Origin: an uncultured Tenacibaculum sp.
GTDB taxonomy: Bacteria > Bacteroidota > Bacteroidia > Flavobacteriales > Flavobacteriaceae
DNA length: 47,404 bases
Reading direction: 5' to 3'
Assembly (NCBI GenBank): GCA_938041625.1
Contig: CALISK010000159.1
Coordinates: 1 to 47,404, forward strand
Positions within the stretch are counted from its first letter, which is position 1. Each line of letters starts with the position of its first letter. A program made the translations under genes and the position numbers. Positions 1 to 10,506 of the stretch are shown piece after piece. Under the pieces are notes generated by a model. That model had not been told where the DNA came from, did not search any database, and was given only the letters and a program-made list of their open reading frames with translations.

Positions 1-1964
1 CGCCAGTAGTAACAGGAAGCTTAATAACAATCACTGAAGAGGGGTGTGATGCAAGTGAAGCTCCTTTAGCAGTTACTAACATAGCAGGGATTATTGGGTT
101 AGGTGGAGTAACGGCGATATCAGATACCTGTGATGCGACATTAGTAGTAAAAAGCAATGATGTAAGTGCAGCCGGAACCTGTCCGAATATCTTAGTAATC
201 ACCAGAACTTATACGGTAACTGATGATTGTAATAATTCCACAGATATTGTACAAACGATCAATATAGATGACACTACAGATCCATCAGTGGCAGGGGCGC
301 TAAATTCGATTACCACAGAAGGTTGTGATGCGAGTGCAGTCCCAGCACCAGTAACGGATGTAGCAGGCTTAATAGGATTAGGCGGAGTTACAGAGATATT
401 AGATACATGTGATACTACTTTAGTGGTAACAAGCAGTGATGTAAGCGCATCGGGTACTTGTCCAAATATCTTAGTAATCACCAGAACTTATACGGTAACC
501 GATGATTGTTCAAACTCGACCGATATTGTACAAACAATCAATATAGAAGATACAACATCGCCAGTAACTCCAATTTTATCGGATGTTACAATTGTATGTG
601 GAGCAATACCAGTATCTCCAGCAACAATGGATAATTGTACGGGTACTATAATTGGAACAACATTGACTAGTTTTCCTTTAGTTTCTGTAGGTTTAAATAT
701 TATTACATGGACTTTTGTAGATGATTGCGGAAATAATATCGATGTTAATCAAAACATTACAGTTGTTCTTCCTGCTTCTCCACCAGTTATTTCTGGTAAA
801 GGAGAAGTTTGTGTAGGAGAGAGTGTTAATTTAATGAGTGGAGTAGTAGGGACAAGTATTACATGGTTTTCTTCAGATATTACTGTTGCAACTATAGATA
901 ATAGTGGAGTTGTTACAGGAGTTAATTTTGGAACAACTACTATTACTTATGTAGTAACTGACAGTAATGGATGTGATTCCATGCCATCACCTAACTTTGT
1001 TATAACGGTTGGAACATTGACAGATTCTGATGGAGATGGATTGACCGATTGTGAAGAAATTGCAGGGATTGATGACCCTAGAACTTCAGGAGTGCCTAAT
1101 GGAGTTAGTGATCCAAATGACTCTTGTTCATTTACAGGAAATCCAGCAGCTGATGTTACAAATGTAATTTGGCAAGGGTCAGATTGTGATGGGGATGGAG
1201 TAAGCAATGGGAATGAGTTTATAGATGGAACAGATCCTTTTGATGGATGTTCATATAATACTTTAAATCAAATAATATCAAATGTAAGTAATAATTGGAA
1301 TGATTTAGACTGTGATGGAGATGGAGTTACAAATGGGGAAGAGATCCTAGATGGAACAAATCCTTTAGATGGATGTTCTTATGAAGTGTCTAATCAAGAT
1401 GTAAATATTGTAAGTGTAACTTGGGGTAATTTAGATTGTGATAATGATGGATTAAATAATGGCGACGAATTGAATAATAATACAGATCCATTTAATCCAG
1501 ATAGTGATGGAGATGGCCTTACAGATAACGAAGAAGTAACAGGTGTTGATGATCCAAGTACATCTATAGATCCAACAACATTTGTTGATGGACCTATATC
1601 AAATCCAAATGATCCATGTGATCCTATTAAAGGAACAGGTTGTATAGGGGACGATTGTTTGACTCCTTATAATTTGATGTCTCCATCTGATGGTAATACG
1701 GAAAACGATATTTTCTTTATTCGTTGTATTGATAACCCTGAATATGCGAATAATACTGTTGAAATTTTTAATAGATGGGGAAATACTGTATTTAAAATAA
1801 AAGGATATAGTAATATAGATTCAAGTAAGAGGTTTGAAGGGACTTCTAATGGGCGTGTAACTATTAGTATTGAAGCAAAATTACCAGTAGGGACCTATTA
1901 TTATGTTATTGATCCAGGTAATGGAGAAAAACCTAAAGGAGGTTGGCTATATATTAATAGGTAA
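1..1964 (+). CDS. Repeat-rich secreted adhesin with type IX (type B) sorting domain, 5' truncated
   Basis: The reading frame is open from the first bases of the window (codons start at base 3), so the ORF-track start at 288 is an internal GTG and the true start lies upstream. In order the visible part shows two near-identical 93-residue HYR/Ig-like modules, another module with VTPILSDVTIVCG, a Big_2-like module (ATIDNSGVVTGVNFGTTTI), then several thrombospondin type 3-like calcium loops (DSDGDGLTD, DCDGDGVSN, DCDGDGVTN, DCDNDGLNN). The end (ENDIFFI, VEIFNRWGNTVF, LPVGTYYYVID, GGWLYINR) matches the gliding-motility-associated C-terminal domain that targets proteins to T9SS. PorP/SprF and OmpA-family genes follow, the usual partner arrangement. 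I infer a large surface protein involved in adhesion or gliding; its ligand is unknown. Confidence 0.9.
   Translation, partial: PVVTGSLITITEEGCDASEAPLAVTNIAGIIGLGGVTAISDTCDATLVVKSNDVSAAGTCPNILVITRTYTVTDDCNNSTDIVQTINIDDTTDPSVAGALNSITTEGCDASAVPAPVTDVAGLIGLGGVTEILDTCDTTLVVTSSDVSASGTCPNILVITRTYTVTDDCSNSTDIVQTINIEDTTSPVTPILSDVTIVCGAIPVSPATMDNCTGTIIGTTLTSFPLVSVGLNIITWTFVDDCGNNIDVNQNITVVLPASPPVISGKGEVCVGESVNLMSGVVGTSITWFSSDITVATIDNSGVVTGVNFGTTTITYVVTDSNGCDSMPSPNFVITVGTLTDSDGDGLTDCEEIAGIDDPRTSGVPNGVSDPNDSCSFTGNPAADVTNVIWQGSDCDGDGVSNGNEFIDGTDPFDGCSYNTLNQIISNVSNNWNDLDCDGDGVTNGEEILDGTNPLDGCSYEVSNQDVNIVSVTWGNLDCDNDGLNNGDELNNNTDPFNPDSDGDGLTDNEEVTGVDDPSTSIDPTTFVDGPISNPNDPCDPIKGTGCIGDDCLTPYNLMSPSDGNTENDIFFIRCIDNPEYANNTVEIFNRWGNTVFKIKGYSNIDSSKRFEGTSNGRVTISIEAKLPVGTYYYVIDPGNGEKPKGGWLYINR
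3..560 (+). repeat. 279-bp tandem repeat in the adhesin gene (two units visible)
   Basis: Unit 3-281 and unit 282-560 encode the same 93-residue module. Both contain EGCDAS, IGLGGVT, DTCD and TCPNILVITRTYTVTDD at the same offset of 279 bases. The array may continue upstream of the window. Some stretches are identical at the nucleotide level, which suggests recent duplication or gene conversion. Confidence 0.92.
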
Positions 1965-1988
1965 AATGGTTGTAGATTTAGATAAAAT

Positions 1989-2039
1989 AATATCGAGAAC
2001 AAGAAATTATATATTAATTTAGTTCTCGATATTGTTTTT
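1989..2039 (+). terminator. Long-loop inverted repeat after the adhesin gene
   Basis: AATATCGAGAAC at 1989-2000 pairs with GTTCTCGATATT at 2022-2033 around a 21-base loop and is followed by a T-rich stretch. It lies about 25 bases after the adhesin stop codon and probably ends that transcript. The long loop makes it less certain than a standard terminator. Confidence 0.6.
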
Positions 2040-2141
2040 AAATCCCCAATTGAATTGAATTTTTATATAAATTAGTTTTATTCTAATTATATAGTAAATT
2101 TAGATAAGATAATCATTGTATAAAATAAAGGATATAATATT

Positions 2142-3083
2142 ATGGATAAGATATTTAGATATAAAGCATTAGTTTTATTAGTTTTGCTGAATATGTATAG
2201 TTTTGTTTACTCCCAACAAGATCCCCAGTATACACAATATATGTATAATACAATGAGTGTTAATCCTGCATATGCTGGATCTAATGATCATACAGTTATT
2301 ACGGCATTAGGAAGAACACAATGGATTGGATTACAGGGAGCGCCTGATTCACAAACCTTGAGTTACGATACTCCTATAGGTTATAGTGGAGTAGGTCTAG
2401 GAATAAATTTAACGAATGATCGAATAGGTCCTTCAAACGAAATTTATTTAGATGCTAATATTTCTTATACAGTTAGAACAAGTGATGATGGTAATTTAGC
2501 TTTTGGATTAAAGTTAGGAGGACGTCATTTGGGGATTGATTGGAGTAAAGGAACGGCGCAACAGCAAGAACGTATTTTTGAAGGAAACATAAGCAAGTTT
2601 TTACCCACTATTGGAGCAGGGATTTATTATTATGAATCAAACTGGTATGCAGGATTGGCGATTCCTAATTTTTTAAAGACTGATCATTATGATGATACAC
2701 TAGCTACAGGTAGTTTTGGAAGCGGAGGTGTTGCAGATGAACGCTTACACTTTTTTGGTATTTTAGGATATGTTTTTGACTTAAGTGAAAGCGTTAAATT
2801 TAAACCAGCAGCTTTGGCTAAGGTTGTAAGTGGAGCACCTATTTCTGTTGATTTTTCAGCAAATTTTTTATTCAATGAGAAATTTGCAGCAGGATTGGCA
2901 TGGCGTTGGGATGATTCTATCAGTGCTTTATTAGGTTTTCAAGCGACCGATAATTTTAATATTGGATTCGCATATGATTTAACCACATCGAATTACAGTA
3001 ATTACAACTCAGGAACATATGAATTAATGTTACGCTGGGACATATTTAGAGAGAGTATAATGAAATCCCCTCGATTTTTTTAA
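2142..3083 (+). CDS. PorP/SprF family type IX secretion system membrane protein
   Basis: This 313-residue protein has a signal peptide (hydrophobic residues about 8-22, then SQQDPQY) and the family-typical start QYTQYMYNTMSVNPAYAGS. The rest is rich in alternating aromatic and glycine residues, as in an outer-membrane beta-barrel. PorP/SprF proteins sit in the outer membrane and help individual T9SS cargo proteins, especially those with type B sorting domains, reach the surface. The gene sits between a type B cargo gene and an OmpA-family gene, so it is most likely the dedicated partner of the upstream adhesin. It starts at an ATG with no clear Shine-Dalgarno, as usual in this phylum. Many paralogues exist, so I give no gene symbol. 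Confidence 0.93.
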   Translation: MDKIFRYKALVLLVLLNMYSFVYSQQDPQYTQYMYNTMSVNPAYAGSNDHTVITALGRTQWIGLQGAPDSQTLSYDTPIGYSGVGLGINLTNDRIGPSNEIYLDANISYTVRTSDDGNLAFGLKLGGRHLGIDWSKGTAQQQERIFEGNISKFLPTIGAGIYYYESNWYAGLAIPNFLKTDHYDDTLATGSFGSGGVADERLHFFGILGYVFDLSESVKFKPAALAKVVSGAPISVDFSANFLFNEKFAAGLAWRWDDSISALLGFQATDNFNIGFAYDLTTSNYSNYNSGTYELMLRWDIFRESIMKSPRFF

Positions 3084-3094
3084 ACTGATTATTC

Positions 3095-5233
3095 ATGAAG
3101 AGAATATTATTATTATTAATTTGTTTTATAGCCTTGAATTTTACAGGTTATAGTCAACGTAGGTATGCTGCGGATAGGTATTTTAAAGAATACGCCTATA
3201 AGAAATCAGCAGAGTTATATGAAATATTATATCAAAAAGGAGATAGTTCACAAATGGTGGTCAGTAGATTAGGAGATTCTCATTATTTTAATACGAATTT
3301 AGAAAAAGCAGAAAAGTGGTATGATTTATTATTTAATAAATATGAAAGGACTGTGTCTTCGGAACATATTTTTAGATATGCTCAAGTATTAAAGAGTAAT
3401 GGAAAAGTAAAAGAATCGGATAAATGGCTTCGTAGATTGAAAGATGTTAAAATAGATGATTCACGAGCTTTAGCTTTAGATAATAATTCAAACTACTTTG
3501 TAGAGTACAGTAATAAGAAGAAGACTTTTGTTAGTTTAAATAACTTATCGATCAATACAAAGTACTCAGATTTTGGAGGTTTTATTTATGGAAGTGAATT
3601 GTATTTTGCATCTACACGTCCTGAAGGCACTAAATATGATAAGAAATTATACAAATGGAATGATCAACCTTTTTTAAATATTTATACAGCAGAGGAAAAA
3701 TTTAGTAAGGAGTCTTTAACTCTAGATGTAGAAAAAGTAAAGCGTTTTTCGGATGTAAATACTCGCTATCATGAATCGAATGCAGTAATAACTTCTGATG
3801 GGAATACTATGTATTTTACAAGAGATAATTATGATGGGGAGAAATTGCGAAGAGATCCGAATCGAGTTACACATTTAAAGATTTATAAATCGGAATTTGA
3901 AGAAGGAAAATGGCAATTCAAAAAAGAACTACCTTTTAATAGTAATTTATATTCTTGTGGACATCCTGCATTGAGTTCAGATGAGAAGACGTTATATTTT
4001 GTATCAGATATGCCAGGAGGAATTGGAGCTACAGATATTTATAAGGTTTCTATCAATGAAGACAATACGTACAGTAAACCGGAAAACTTAGGGAATATGA
4101 TTAATACTGAAGGAAAAGAAATGTTTCCTTTTATAGATAATGATAATACACTTTATTTTTCATCAAATGGACATTTAGGGTTAGGAGCTTTAGATTTATT
4201 TGAATCCAAAATTTCAGGAAATAATTTTACCAAGCCAGTTAATTTAGGAAGTCCTATAAACGGGCCTTTAGATGATTTTAGTTTTGTGATTAGTGATGAT
4301 AAATCATACGGTTATTTTTCATCGAATAGAGAAGGCGGAAAAGGAGATGATGATATTTATAGTTTTGTTATTTATCGATGTAAAGAAGATGTAACAGGAG
4401 TTGTAACCGATGCAAGTACAGGAGCACCTATAGAAAAAGCAACAGTGAGATTAATTGATGAGAAAGGAGAGCCAATAGCTAATCAAGTAACAGGAGTAGA
4501 CGGGCGTTACACATTTAAAGATATTGCTTGTGAAAATAAATTTACAGTAACAGCTTCAAAAGATGATTACAGAAATGATCAAAAGATAGCAGCAACAGAA
4601 GATGTAGATAAGAAATCGATTCAAGCAGATTTAATTTTATCTTCACTGATTGTAGAAAGCCCAGAGGCAGCACAGATTGTAATCAATCCAATTTACTTTG
4701 ATTTTGATTTATATAATATTAGAGAAGATGCAGAGTATGAATTGGAACATATTGTTAGTGTGATGAGAAATCATCCGGAGATGACTATAAAAATAGAATC
4801 TCATACTGATAGTAGAGGAGCAAAGACCTATAATAGAACTTTATCTACAAACCGAGCAAAATCAACAAGAGATTATTTAATATCAAGAGGGGTTTCATCT
4901 ACTAGATTAGTAAGTGCTATAGGTTATGGAGAGGATCAATTATTGAATAATTGTAATGATGCAAACCAGAAGAAATGTACAGAGGAAGAACATCAAAGAA
5001 ATAGACGCTCTTATTTTTATATTGTAAAAGGAGATGGTAATGTAAAGTCAAGTGTAGGACAAATAGAGAAAGCAAATTATGAAAATGGTATGTCTGGTTA
5101 TTATATAGTGTCTTCTCAAGATACTTTATATAACATTTCTAAAAAATTTGATATAAGTATAGAAAAGTTAAAAACAATTAATGAATTAAAAACAAATACA
5201 ATAGTATTAGGTCAAAAATTAAAAGTTAATTAA
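3095..5233 (+). CDS. OmpA-family envelope protein with TPR, PD40, carboxypeptidase-regulatory and LysM domains
   Basis: The 712-residue protein has a signal peptide (about 1-20, ending TGYSQ), a TPR-like region (about 25-130), WD40-like PD40 beta-propeller repeats (about 150-430; TSDGNTMYFTRD, SSDEKTLYFVSD), a carboxypeptidase regulatory-like fold (about 432-515; GVVTDASTGAPIEKATV), an OmpA peptidoglycan-binding domain (about 535-640; INPIYFDFDLYNIR, IESHTDSRG) and a C-terminal LysM (about 667-712; YYIVSSQDTLYNISKKFDIS). It starts 11 bases after the PorP/SprF gene, so the two are probably co-transcribed. Proteins of this layout anchor T9SS components to peptidoglycan. The extra LysM after OmpA adds a second likely peptidoglycan-binding module. 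The periplasmic or outer-membrane location is inferred. Confidence 0.9.
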   Translation: MKRILLLLICFIALNFTGYSQRRYAADRYFKEYAYKKSAELYEILYQKGDSSQMVVSRLGDSHYFNTNLEKAEKWYDLLFNKYERTVSSEHIFRYAQVLKSNGKVKESDKWLRRLKDVKIDDSRALALDNNSNYFVEYSNKKKTFVSLNNLSINTKYSDFGGFIYGSELYFASTRPEGTKYDKKLYKWNDQPFLNIYTAEEKFSKESLTLDVEKVKRFSDVNTRYHESNAVITSDGNTMYFTRDNYDGEKLRRDPNRVTHLKIYKSEFEEGKWQFKKELPFNSNLYSCGHPALSSDEKTLYFVSDMPGGIGATDIYKVSINEDNTYSKPENLGNMINTEGKEMFPFIDNDNTLYFSSNGHLGLGALDLFESKISGNNFTKPVNLGSPINGPLDDFSFVISDDKSYGYFSSNREGGKGDDDIYSFVIYRCKEDVTGVVTDASTGAPIEKATVRLIDEKGEPIANQVTGVDGRYTFKDIACENKFTVTASKDDYRNDQKIAATEDVDKKSIQADLILSSLIVESPEAAQIVINPIYFDFDLYNIREDAEYELEHIVSVMRNHPEMTIKIESHTDSRGAKTYNRTLSTNRAKSTRDYLISRGVSSTRLVSAIGYGEDQLLNNCNDANQKKCTEEEHQRNRRSYFYIVKGDGNVKSSVGQIEKANYENGMSGYYIVSSQDTLYNISKKFDISIEKLKTINELKTNTIVLGQKLKVN

Positions 5234-5238
5234 GAGGT

Positions 5239-7347
5239 TTATTTAATTAAAGAAATAGCTTTGTTTACATCTTCTGTAGGTAATTTACAAGCTTTATTCA
5301 CGCAAACGTAAATGAATGTTTTATTATCAATAAATCTATTTTCTAATAAAGGTAAATTACTTTTTTTGGTACTTCCAGAAAGTAAATAATTAGGAATATA
5401 ATTATTTTGTAATTCTCTACTTTTAAGAAAAGCATTTTCACCACAAATAGCAATTTCATAAAAAGGGGAAGAATAATTTAAATAATTGTCTAACCAATTA
5501 GAATAAATGTGTGGATATTTTTCAATTTTAGGCATAAGATTATGTAGTATTTTTTTACTTAAATTTAAATAACTATTATTACTATAGTAATGACCTAAAT
5601 AGAATAAGTTTTTATTCATAACAGAATTAGATGATGGTATAACAATATCTTCAATATCTATATTTTTAGAAATTAAAGAAACATCATTTTTAGAAGTATA
5701 ATTAAAAATGTTTTGATCTTTTCTTAAAAAGTTATCTAAAGTAAATTCAGATAATTTGTTAGAATATGTTAACCATTTTTCATCTAAAGTAATTTGATAT
5801 AAAGAAATATAGCTATGAATTAATTGAGCATAATCCTCTAAATATCCTTTAATTTTTTTCTTTTTAACGTTAATACTTCTGTATACTTCCCAGTTTTCAG
5901 ATATCGCATTGTTTTTTAAAGCGATCGCACTTTCAATAGCTTTGACTTTAAATTTTTCATTTCCAAAAACTTTATAAGCATCTGTAAAAGCTTGTAATAA
6001 AAGAGCATTCCAAGAAGTTAAAATTTTATTGTCCAGCTCAGGTTTTTTTCTTTTTTTACGTTCATTTAGAAGAATACTTTTCCATGAGTTTACTTTCTTT
6101 TTAAAAGAATCTAGATTCAATTGATGTTTTTTTACAAAAACATTATCATTATATAACTTCACTAATGCATGCTTTCCTTCAACAGTTTTAATATTATCAA
6201 TTCCAAAATAATCATTAAAAAGAGGGTAATCTTTTTCATTAAATAATGATTCTAAATCTTTTCTATCCCATGTATAATAAGCACCTTCTTCGAGTTCATT
6301 GGTTTTATTAAAACTATCCGCATTTAAAGAAGAAAAATACAGACCATTATTGTAAAATTCGTTTTCAATAAAATTTAGAGTATTTATAACAGTTTCCTTG
6401 TATAATTTATTTTTACTTATTTGATATGCGTAAGAAAATAGAGAAACTAATTGAGCATTATCATATAACATTTTTTCAAAATGAGGTATTTGCCATTTGT
6501 TATCTATAGTATACCTAGCAAAGCCACCTTCTAGGTGATCATTTAAACCACCAAGAGCTATTTTATTTAAGGTTTTAAAGACAAAATGTAACAGTTTTTT
6601 GTTTTTTGTTTGGTAAGCATAACGTAATAAAAATTGATAACTGTTAGGCCTTGGAAATTGTTTTTCGCTTAAGAAACCTCCATTAACAGTATCTAGTTTT
6701 TGATTCCAGTTTAGGACAAGATCATTTATTTTTTTTGGAGTAAACTTTAAAGAATCATTATTGGTTGATATGTTTTGTAATGATATTAAGTCTTTGGTTA
6801 GTTGTTTTGCAAAATCATCTGTGTTTTTAGGATTTTCTGTATATATTTCATGAATGTTTTTTAAAGAAGTTAACCATTCTTCTTTGTTAAAATAGGTACC
6901 ACCCCATACCGGTTGCCCGTTTGGTAAGAGAACACAATTTAAGGGCCATCCACCATTACCAGTCATTACTTGTACAGCTGTTAAATAAGTTTTATCTACG
7001 TTAGGATGTTCTTCTCTATCCACTTTAATATTTATAAAGTGTTGATTCATGAAATTAGCTATCTCTTCATTTTCAAATGTTTCTTTTTCCATTACATGAC
7101 ACCAGTGGCATGAAGCATAACCAATAGATAATAAAACTAATTTTTTCTCTTTTTTAGCTTTTTCTAAATATTTTACATCCCAAGGATACCAGTTAACAGG
7201 GTTGTGTGCATGTTGTAATAAATATGGACTTGATTCATTTATTAACTGATTGGTAAATTTATGGTTATCATTTTTACATGACACTATTAGTATTACAGAT
7301 AAAATTATAAAAAAGATGTTTTTTTTTCGAATAGAAAATAACAGCAT
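5239..7347 (-). CDS. Thioredoxin-fold DUF255 / YyaL-type lipoprotein
   Basis: The 702-residue protein begins with a lipoprotein signal ([13 protein letters not shown], lipobox Cys near residue 24). Next is the DUF255 thioredoxin-like domain, recognised by NPVNWYPW, the CHWCHVM active-site motif, [10 protein letters not shown] and GNGGWPLN. The remainder resembles the alpha/alpha-barrel of the family, whose fold is like N-acylglucosamine 2-epimerase ([25 protein letters not shown]-type sequence, [12 protein letters not shown]). Length fits the family, which is about 670-700 residues. The biochemical function is not established; a redox or sugar-related role is inferred from the folds. It is convergent with the OmpA-family gene, with only 5 bases between stop codons. 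Confidence 0.9.
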   Translation of the reverse strand: MLLFSIRKKNIFFIILSVILIVSCKNDNHKFTNQLINESSPYLLQHAHNPVNWYPWDVKYLEKAKKEKKLVLLSIGYASCHWCHVMEKETFENEEIANFMNQHFINIKVDREEHPNVDKTYLTAVQVMTGNGGWPLNCVLLPNGQPVWGGTYFNKEEWLTSLKNIHEIYTENPKNTDDFAKQLTKDLISLQNISTNNDSLKFTPKKINDLVLNWNQKLDTVNGGFLSEKQFPRPNSYQFLLRYAYQTKNKKLLHFVFKTLNKIALGGLNDHLEGGFARYTIDNKWQIPHFEKMLYDNAQLVSLFSYAYQISKNKLYKETVINTLNFIENEFYNNGLYFSSLNADSFNKTNELEEGAYYTWDRKDLESLFNEKDYPLFNDYFGIDNIKTVEGKHALVKLYNDNVFVKKHQLNLDSFKKKVNSWKSILLNERKKRKKPELDNKILTSWNALLLQAFTDAYKVFGNEKFKVKAIESAIALKNNAISENWEVYRSINVKKKKIKGYLEDYAQLIHSYISLYQITLDEKWLTYSNKLSEFTLDNFLRKDQNIFNYTSKNDVSLISKNIDIEDIVIPSSNSVMNKNLFYLGHYYSNNSYLNLSKKILHNLMPKIEKYPHIYSNWLDNYLNYSSPFYEIAICGENAFLKSRELQNNYIPNYLLSGSTKKSNLPLLENRFIDNKTFIYVCVNKACKLPTEDVNKAISLIK

Positions 7348-7620
7348 GAATAAATGAATTAAATTACAAAAACTATTCTATTAAGGTGAAAGTAGTACTT
7401 TAGAATTGATTTAAGAAATTTTAATTTATCTATTAAAATACCATTTTCTTCAGTTTTAAAAGTTTTAAAAGCAGTTTTTAAATTGAAAAAAGAAAGCTTT
7501 TAGTCTATTCATCTACACATTCCTACTGTTTGTCGTTATATATGACACTTTAGACTAAAGAAAGATTAAACCGCTTATTTTAAAATTAAATTGCAGTTTA
7601 AAGCTACTAAAATATATACA

Positions 7621-8034
7621 ATGCAAAAAAAATTAACAATTTTGTTAATTGAAGATGATCAGATAGAAGTGATGAAGTTTAATAGAATCTTGTCTAAAAT
7701 AGATTCTAAACATCGTGTTATTGAGGCAAATAACGGAGAAGAAGCTTTGAGTATTTTAGAAAACAAGGATGATTTACCTAACCTGATATTACTCGATTTA
7801 AATATGCCTAAAATAAATGGGATTGAGTTTTTAAAGATATTAAAGAACGATGAAATCCTTAAATATTTACCAACAGTAGTTTTAACAACATCTAATAATC
7901 AAAAAGATATGTTAGAGTGTTATAAAATAGGTATTGCAGGCTACATGGTTAAGCCTTTAAAATATGAAGATTACCAAAGTAAACTTATTAAGGTACTTTC
8001 TTATTGGAGTGCTAACGAATTAATAACTGTCTAA
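7621..8034 (+). CDS. Single-domain response regulator (receiver only)
   Basis: I place the start at the ATG at 7621 (MQKKLTILLIEDD), not the TTG at 7591 in the ORF track. The upstream ten codons lie before the conserved first beta-strand and the start codon there is rare. The product is about 137 residues and consists only of a receiver domain: acidic pair in IEDDQ, phospho-acceptor Asp in LLDLNMP, Thr/Ser in LTTSNN and Lys in VKPLK. With no output domain it probably acts as a phosphate shuttle or binds a partner. It heads a cluster with a histidine kinase, an HPt protein and a LytTR regulator. Confidence 0.92.
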   Translation: MQKKLTILLIEDDQIEVMKFNRILSKIDSKHRVIEANNGEEALSILENKDDLPNLILLDLNMPKINGIEFLKILKNDEILKYLPTVVLTTSNNQKDMLECYKIGIAGYMVKPLKYEDYQSKLIKVLSYWSANELITV

Positions 8035-8134
8035 AATTTTTTTTACTACTTATTTATTTAGATTTTAACCCTCAAATTTCTTACCTTAAACTCATAAATT
8101 GAAGTAAAAGATATTTAGCTTTTATAATTATTCA

Positions 8135-10501
8135 ATGAAGAAATTTATGAGTGATATTGGAATAGAAGAATTAAAACATTCTCTTCAAGAAAAATTAAAA
8201 ACTTTAGAAACTTCTGAAGCTAAAATAATTGCGTTAGAAAAAACAATTCATAAACTTACTAGAGAAAATGAAGAGCTACAGAAAAGATGTCTTCAAAAAG
8301 AAGCTGAGTTAAAAGATGTTTTCGAAAATGTGAACGATGCATTTGTTTCTATAGATTTAAAAGGGAATGTGTTTAAGATGAATGATATAGCCTCTGATAT
8401 TTTTGGTTATAAATATGACGAAAAAAACTCTTTAAATTTAATGAAATTAGTACATCCAGATGATTTTGAGTATACTCAAAAAGTATTTGGAAAACTGGTA
8501 GAAGAAGGATCTTATTCGAAATATAGGTCTAGGATAATAACAAAAAGTGGGATAGTTAAAAAAATAGAAGTTAACTCTAGCTTATTGTTTGATAGTAATA
8601 AAAAAATAATAGGAGCACAAGGTATTGTTAGAGATATAACACAAGAAATTGCCGTTCAAAAACTTTTAGAAGCTCAAAAAAACCAATTAGATATTATTTT
8701 TAATAATTCACCTATTGGTATTACTTTATCAGAAGAAAAAGAAAATGATTTTGTATTTGTCAATAATTCACTAACTACAATGTTAGGGTATTCTTTAGCA
8801 GAACTAAAAAAGTTAAAGGTTACAGATTTTACACATCCAGAAGATAGAAAAAAATCAAATGAATTAAAAGAAAAACTATACAATGGTGAAATCGATAAAT
8901 TTAGTTTAGAAAAAAGGTATATTCAAAAAAGTGGAAATGTTTTATGGGCAAAAACAACCGTAAAAGCGATTAGAGATGAAAAAAGTAATATAAAATTTCA
9001 GGTAGCTACAGTAGAAGATATTACAGAAAATAAATTATCTAAAGAGAAATTGATAGAATCGGAAAATAGATTAACTTCTTTAATCTCTAAATTATATAGT
9101 GGTGTATTATTAGAAAATGAAAAAAGAGAAATTGTAATTTCTAATGAAAAATTTTGTGATCTATTCTCTATTAATATTCCACCAAGTAGTTTAAAAGAAA
9201 AGGATAGCACTAAGCTTTTTGAAGAATCTAAAATGATATTTGAAAATCCTGATTATTATATACTTAGAATAAAAAAATTAATAAAAGATAAAAAAGTTGT
9301 TTTAGGAGATGAATTAAGGTTGACGGATGGTAGAATATTAGAAAGAGATTATGTACCTATTTCTAAAGATAAAGAATATAAAGGGCATCTTTGGACTTAT
9401 AGAGATGTTACGTTATCAAGAAATTATAGAAAAAGTTTAGAGGCACATAAAAAAAGGTATAGTAATATTATCGCTAATTTACAATTAGGTTTAGTAGAGT
9501 TAGATAATCGTAATTTTATTCTATCTGCAAACAAAAGTTTTGTAAAAATGACAGGTTTTGAGGAAGATCAAATTATAGAAAAAGATATTCGAAACTTATT
9601 CAAAAAAGATAAAATTAAAGAGTTTATTCAAAAAAGAAGTATTAATAGGAAAAATCGTAGATCAGGTTCTTACGAGTTTAAATTTATTAACAATTTAAAT
9701 GAAGAAAAATCTTTATTAGTTAGTACAGCTCCTAATTTTAATATTAGAGGAGAGGTAATAGGCTCAATAGGAATTATACTAGATATAACCCATATAAAAA
9801 GTTTAGAATCTCAAAAAGAGGTATTATTAAAGAAACTTGAACAGAGAAATGTTGAGTTGGAAGAATATGCACATGTTGTATCTCATGATTTAAAATCGCC
9901 TTTACGAAGTATATCTGCATTAACAAGTTGGTTAAAAGAAGACTATGGAGATTCTTTAGGTGATGGAGGACTTAAGAATGTAGATTTAATACAAGAGGTT
10001 GTAGAAAAAATGGAACGTTTAATAAACGACATTTTAAATTACTCAAGTATTAATAATGATTCAGATACTACTGAAGAAGTGAATACTTACGAAGTTATAA
10101 CTGGAATTAAAAATTTAATATACACTCCTAAGCATGTAAAAATAAAGATTAATAAGAATTTGCCAATTATTAAAGCAAATAAAGTTCGAATACAACAACT
10201 TTTTCAAAATTTAATGAGCAATGCAGTTAATTATATTGATAAAAAAGAAGGGTTAGTAACCGTTAATTTTAAAGAGAAAAAAAAGGGATATGTCTTTAGT
10301 ATAAAAGATAATGGAATAGGAATACCAGAGGAGTATCATGCTAAGATTTTTGAAGTATTTCAATCATTAGGAACTCATAAAGATTCAACAGGAATAGGAT
10401 TATCTATTGTAAAAAAAATAGTAGACATGTACAATGGAAAAATATGGCTTGAAAGTGAAAAAGGAAAAGGAACGACTTTCTTTATAGAATTTAAAAAATA
10501 G
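8135..10501 (+). CDS. Multi-PAS sensor histidine kinase
   Basis: The 788-residue protein has an N-terminal coiled coil (about 10-55), then four PAS-like modules (about 57-170, 180-300, 305-425, 440-560; cues include VFENVNDAFVSIDLKGNV, IQKSGNVLWAKTTV and VGSIGIILDIT-type ends). A HisKA helix follows with the phospho-acceptor His near residue 584 (VVSHDLKSPLRS), then a HATPase domain with N box (NLMSNAVNY), DNGIGIPEEY and STGIGLSIVKK. No membrane segments or signal peptide are visible, so it is probably cytosolic. The start is the ATG at 8135; an ATG four codons later is also possible. It ends six bases before the HPt gene. The stimulus is unknown. Confidence 0.93.
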   Translation: MKKFMSDIGIEELKHSLQEKLKTLETSEAKIIALEKTIHKLTRENEELQKRCLQKEAELKDVFENVNDAFVSIDLKGNVFKMNDIASDIFGYKYDEKNSLNLMKLVHPDDFEYTQKVFGKLVEEGSYSKYRSRIITKSGIVKKIEVNSSLLFDSNKKIIGAQGIVRDITQEIAVQKLLEAQKNQLDIIFNNSPIGITLSEEKENDFVFVNNSLTTMLGYSLAELKKLKVTDFTHPEDRKKSNELKEKLYNGEIDKFSLEKRYIQKSGNVLWAKTTVKAIRDEKSNIKFQVATVEDITENKLSKEKLIESENRLTSLISKLYSGVLLENEKREIVISNEKFCDLFSINIPPSSLKEKDSTKLFEESKMIFENPDYYILRIKKLIKDKKVVLGDELRLTDGRILERDYVPISKDKEYKGHLWTYRDVTLSRNYRKSLEAHKKRYSNIIANLQLGLVELDNRNFILSANKSFVKMTGFEEDQIIEKDIRNLFKKDKIKEFIQKRSINRKNRRSGSYEFKFINNLNEEKSLLVSTAPNFNIRGEVIGSIGIILDITHIKSLESQKEVLLKKLEQRNVELEEYAHVVSHDLKSPLRSISALTSWLKEDYGDSLGDGGLKNVDLIQEVVEKMERLINDILNYSSINNDSDTTEEVNTYEVITGIKNLIYTPKHVKIKINKNLPIIKANKVRIQQLFQNLMSNAVNYIDKKEGLVTVNFKEKKKGYVFSIKDNGIGIPEEYHAKIFEVFQSLGTHKDSTGIGLSIVKKIVDMYNGKIWLESEKGKGTTFFIEFKK

Positions 10502-10506
10502 TAATT

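Noticed and set aside
209-481. Minus-strand ORF inside the adhesin gene and other track ORFs in antisense or shifted frames (for example 947-1207, 14995-15225, 31839-32084, 36044-36442)
   Set aside because: They lie wholly inside well-recognised genes on another frame and have no family features.
7591-7620. TTG start of the receiver-domain gene
   Set aside because: The ATG at 7621 lies right before the first conserved beta-strand. The upstream codons add nothing recognisable.
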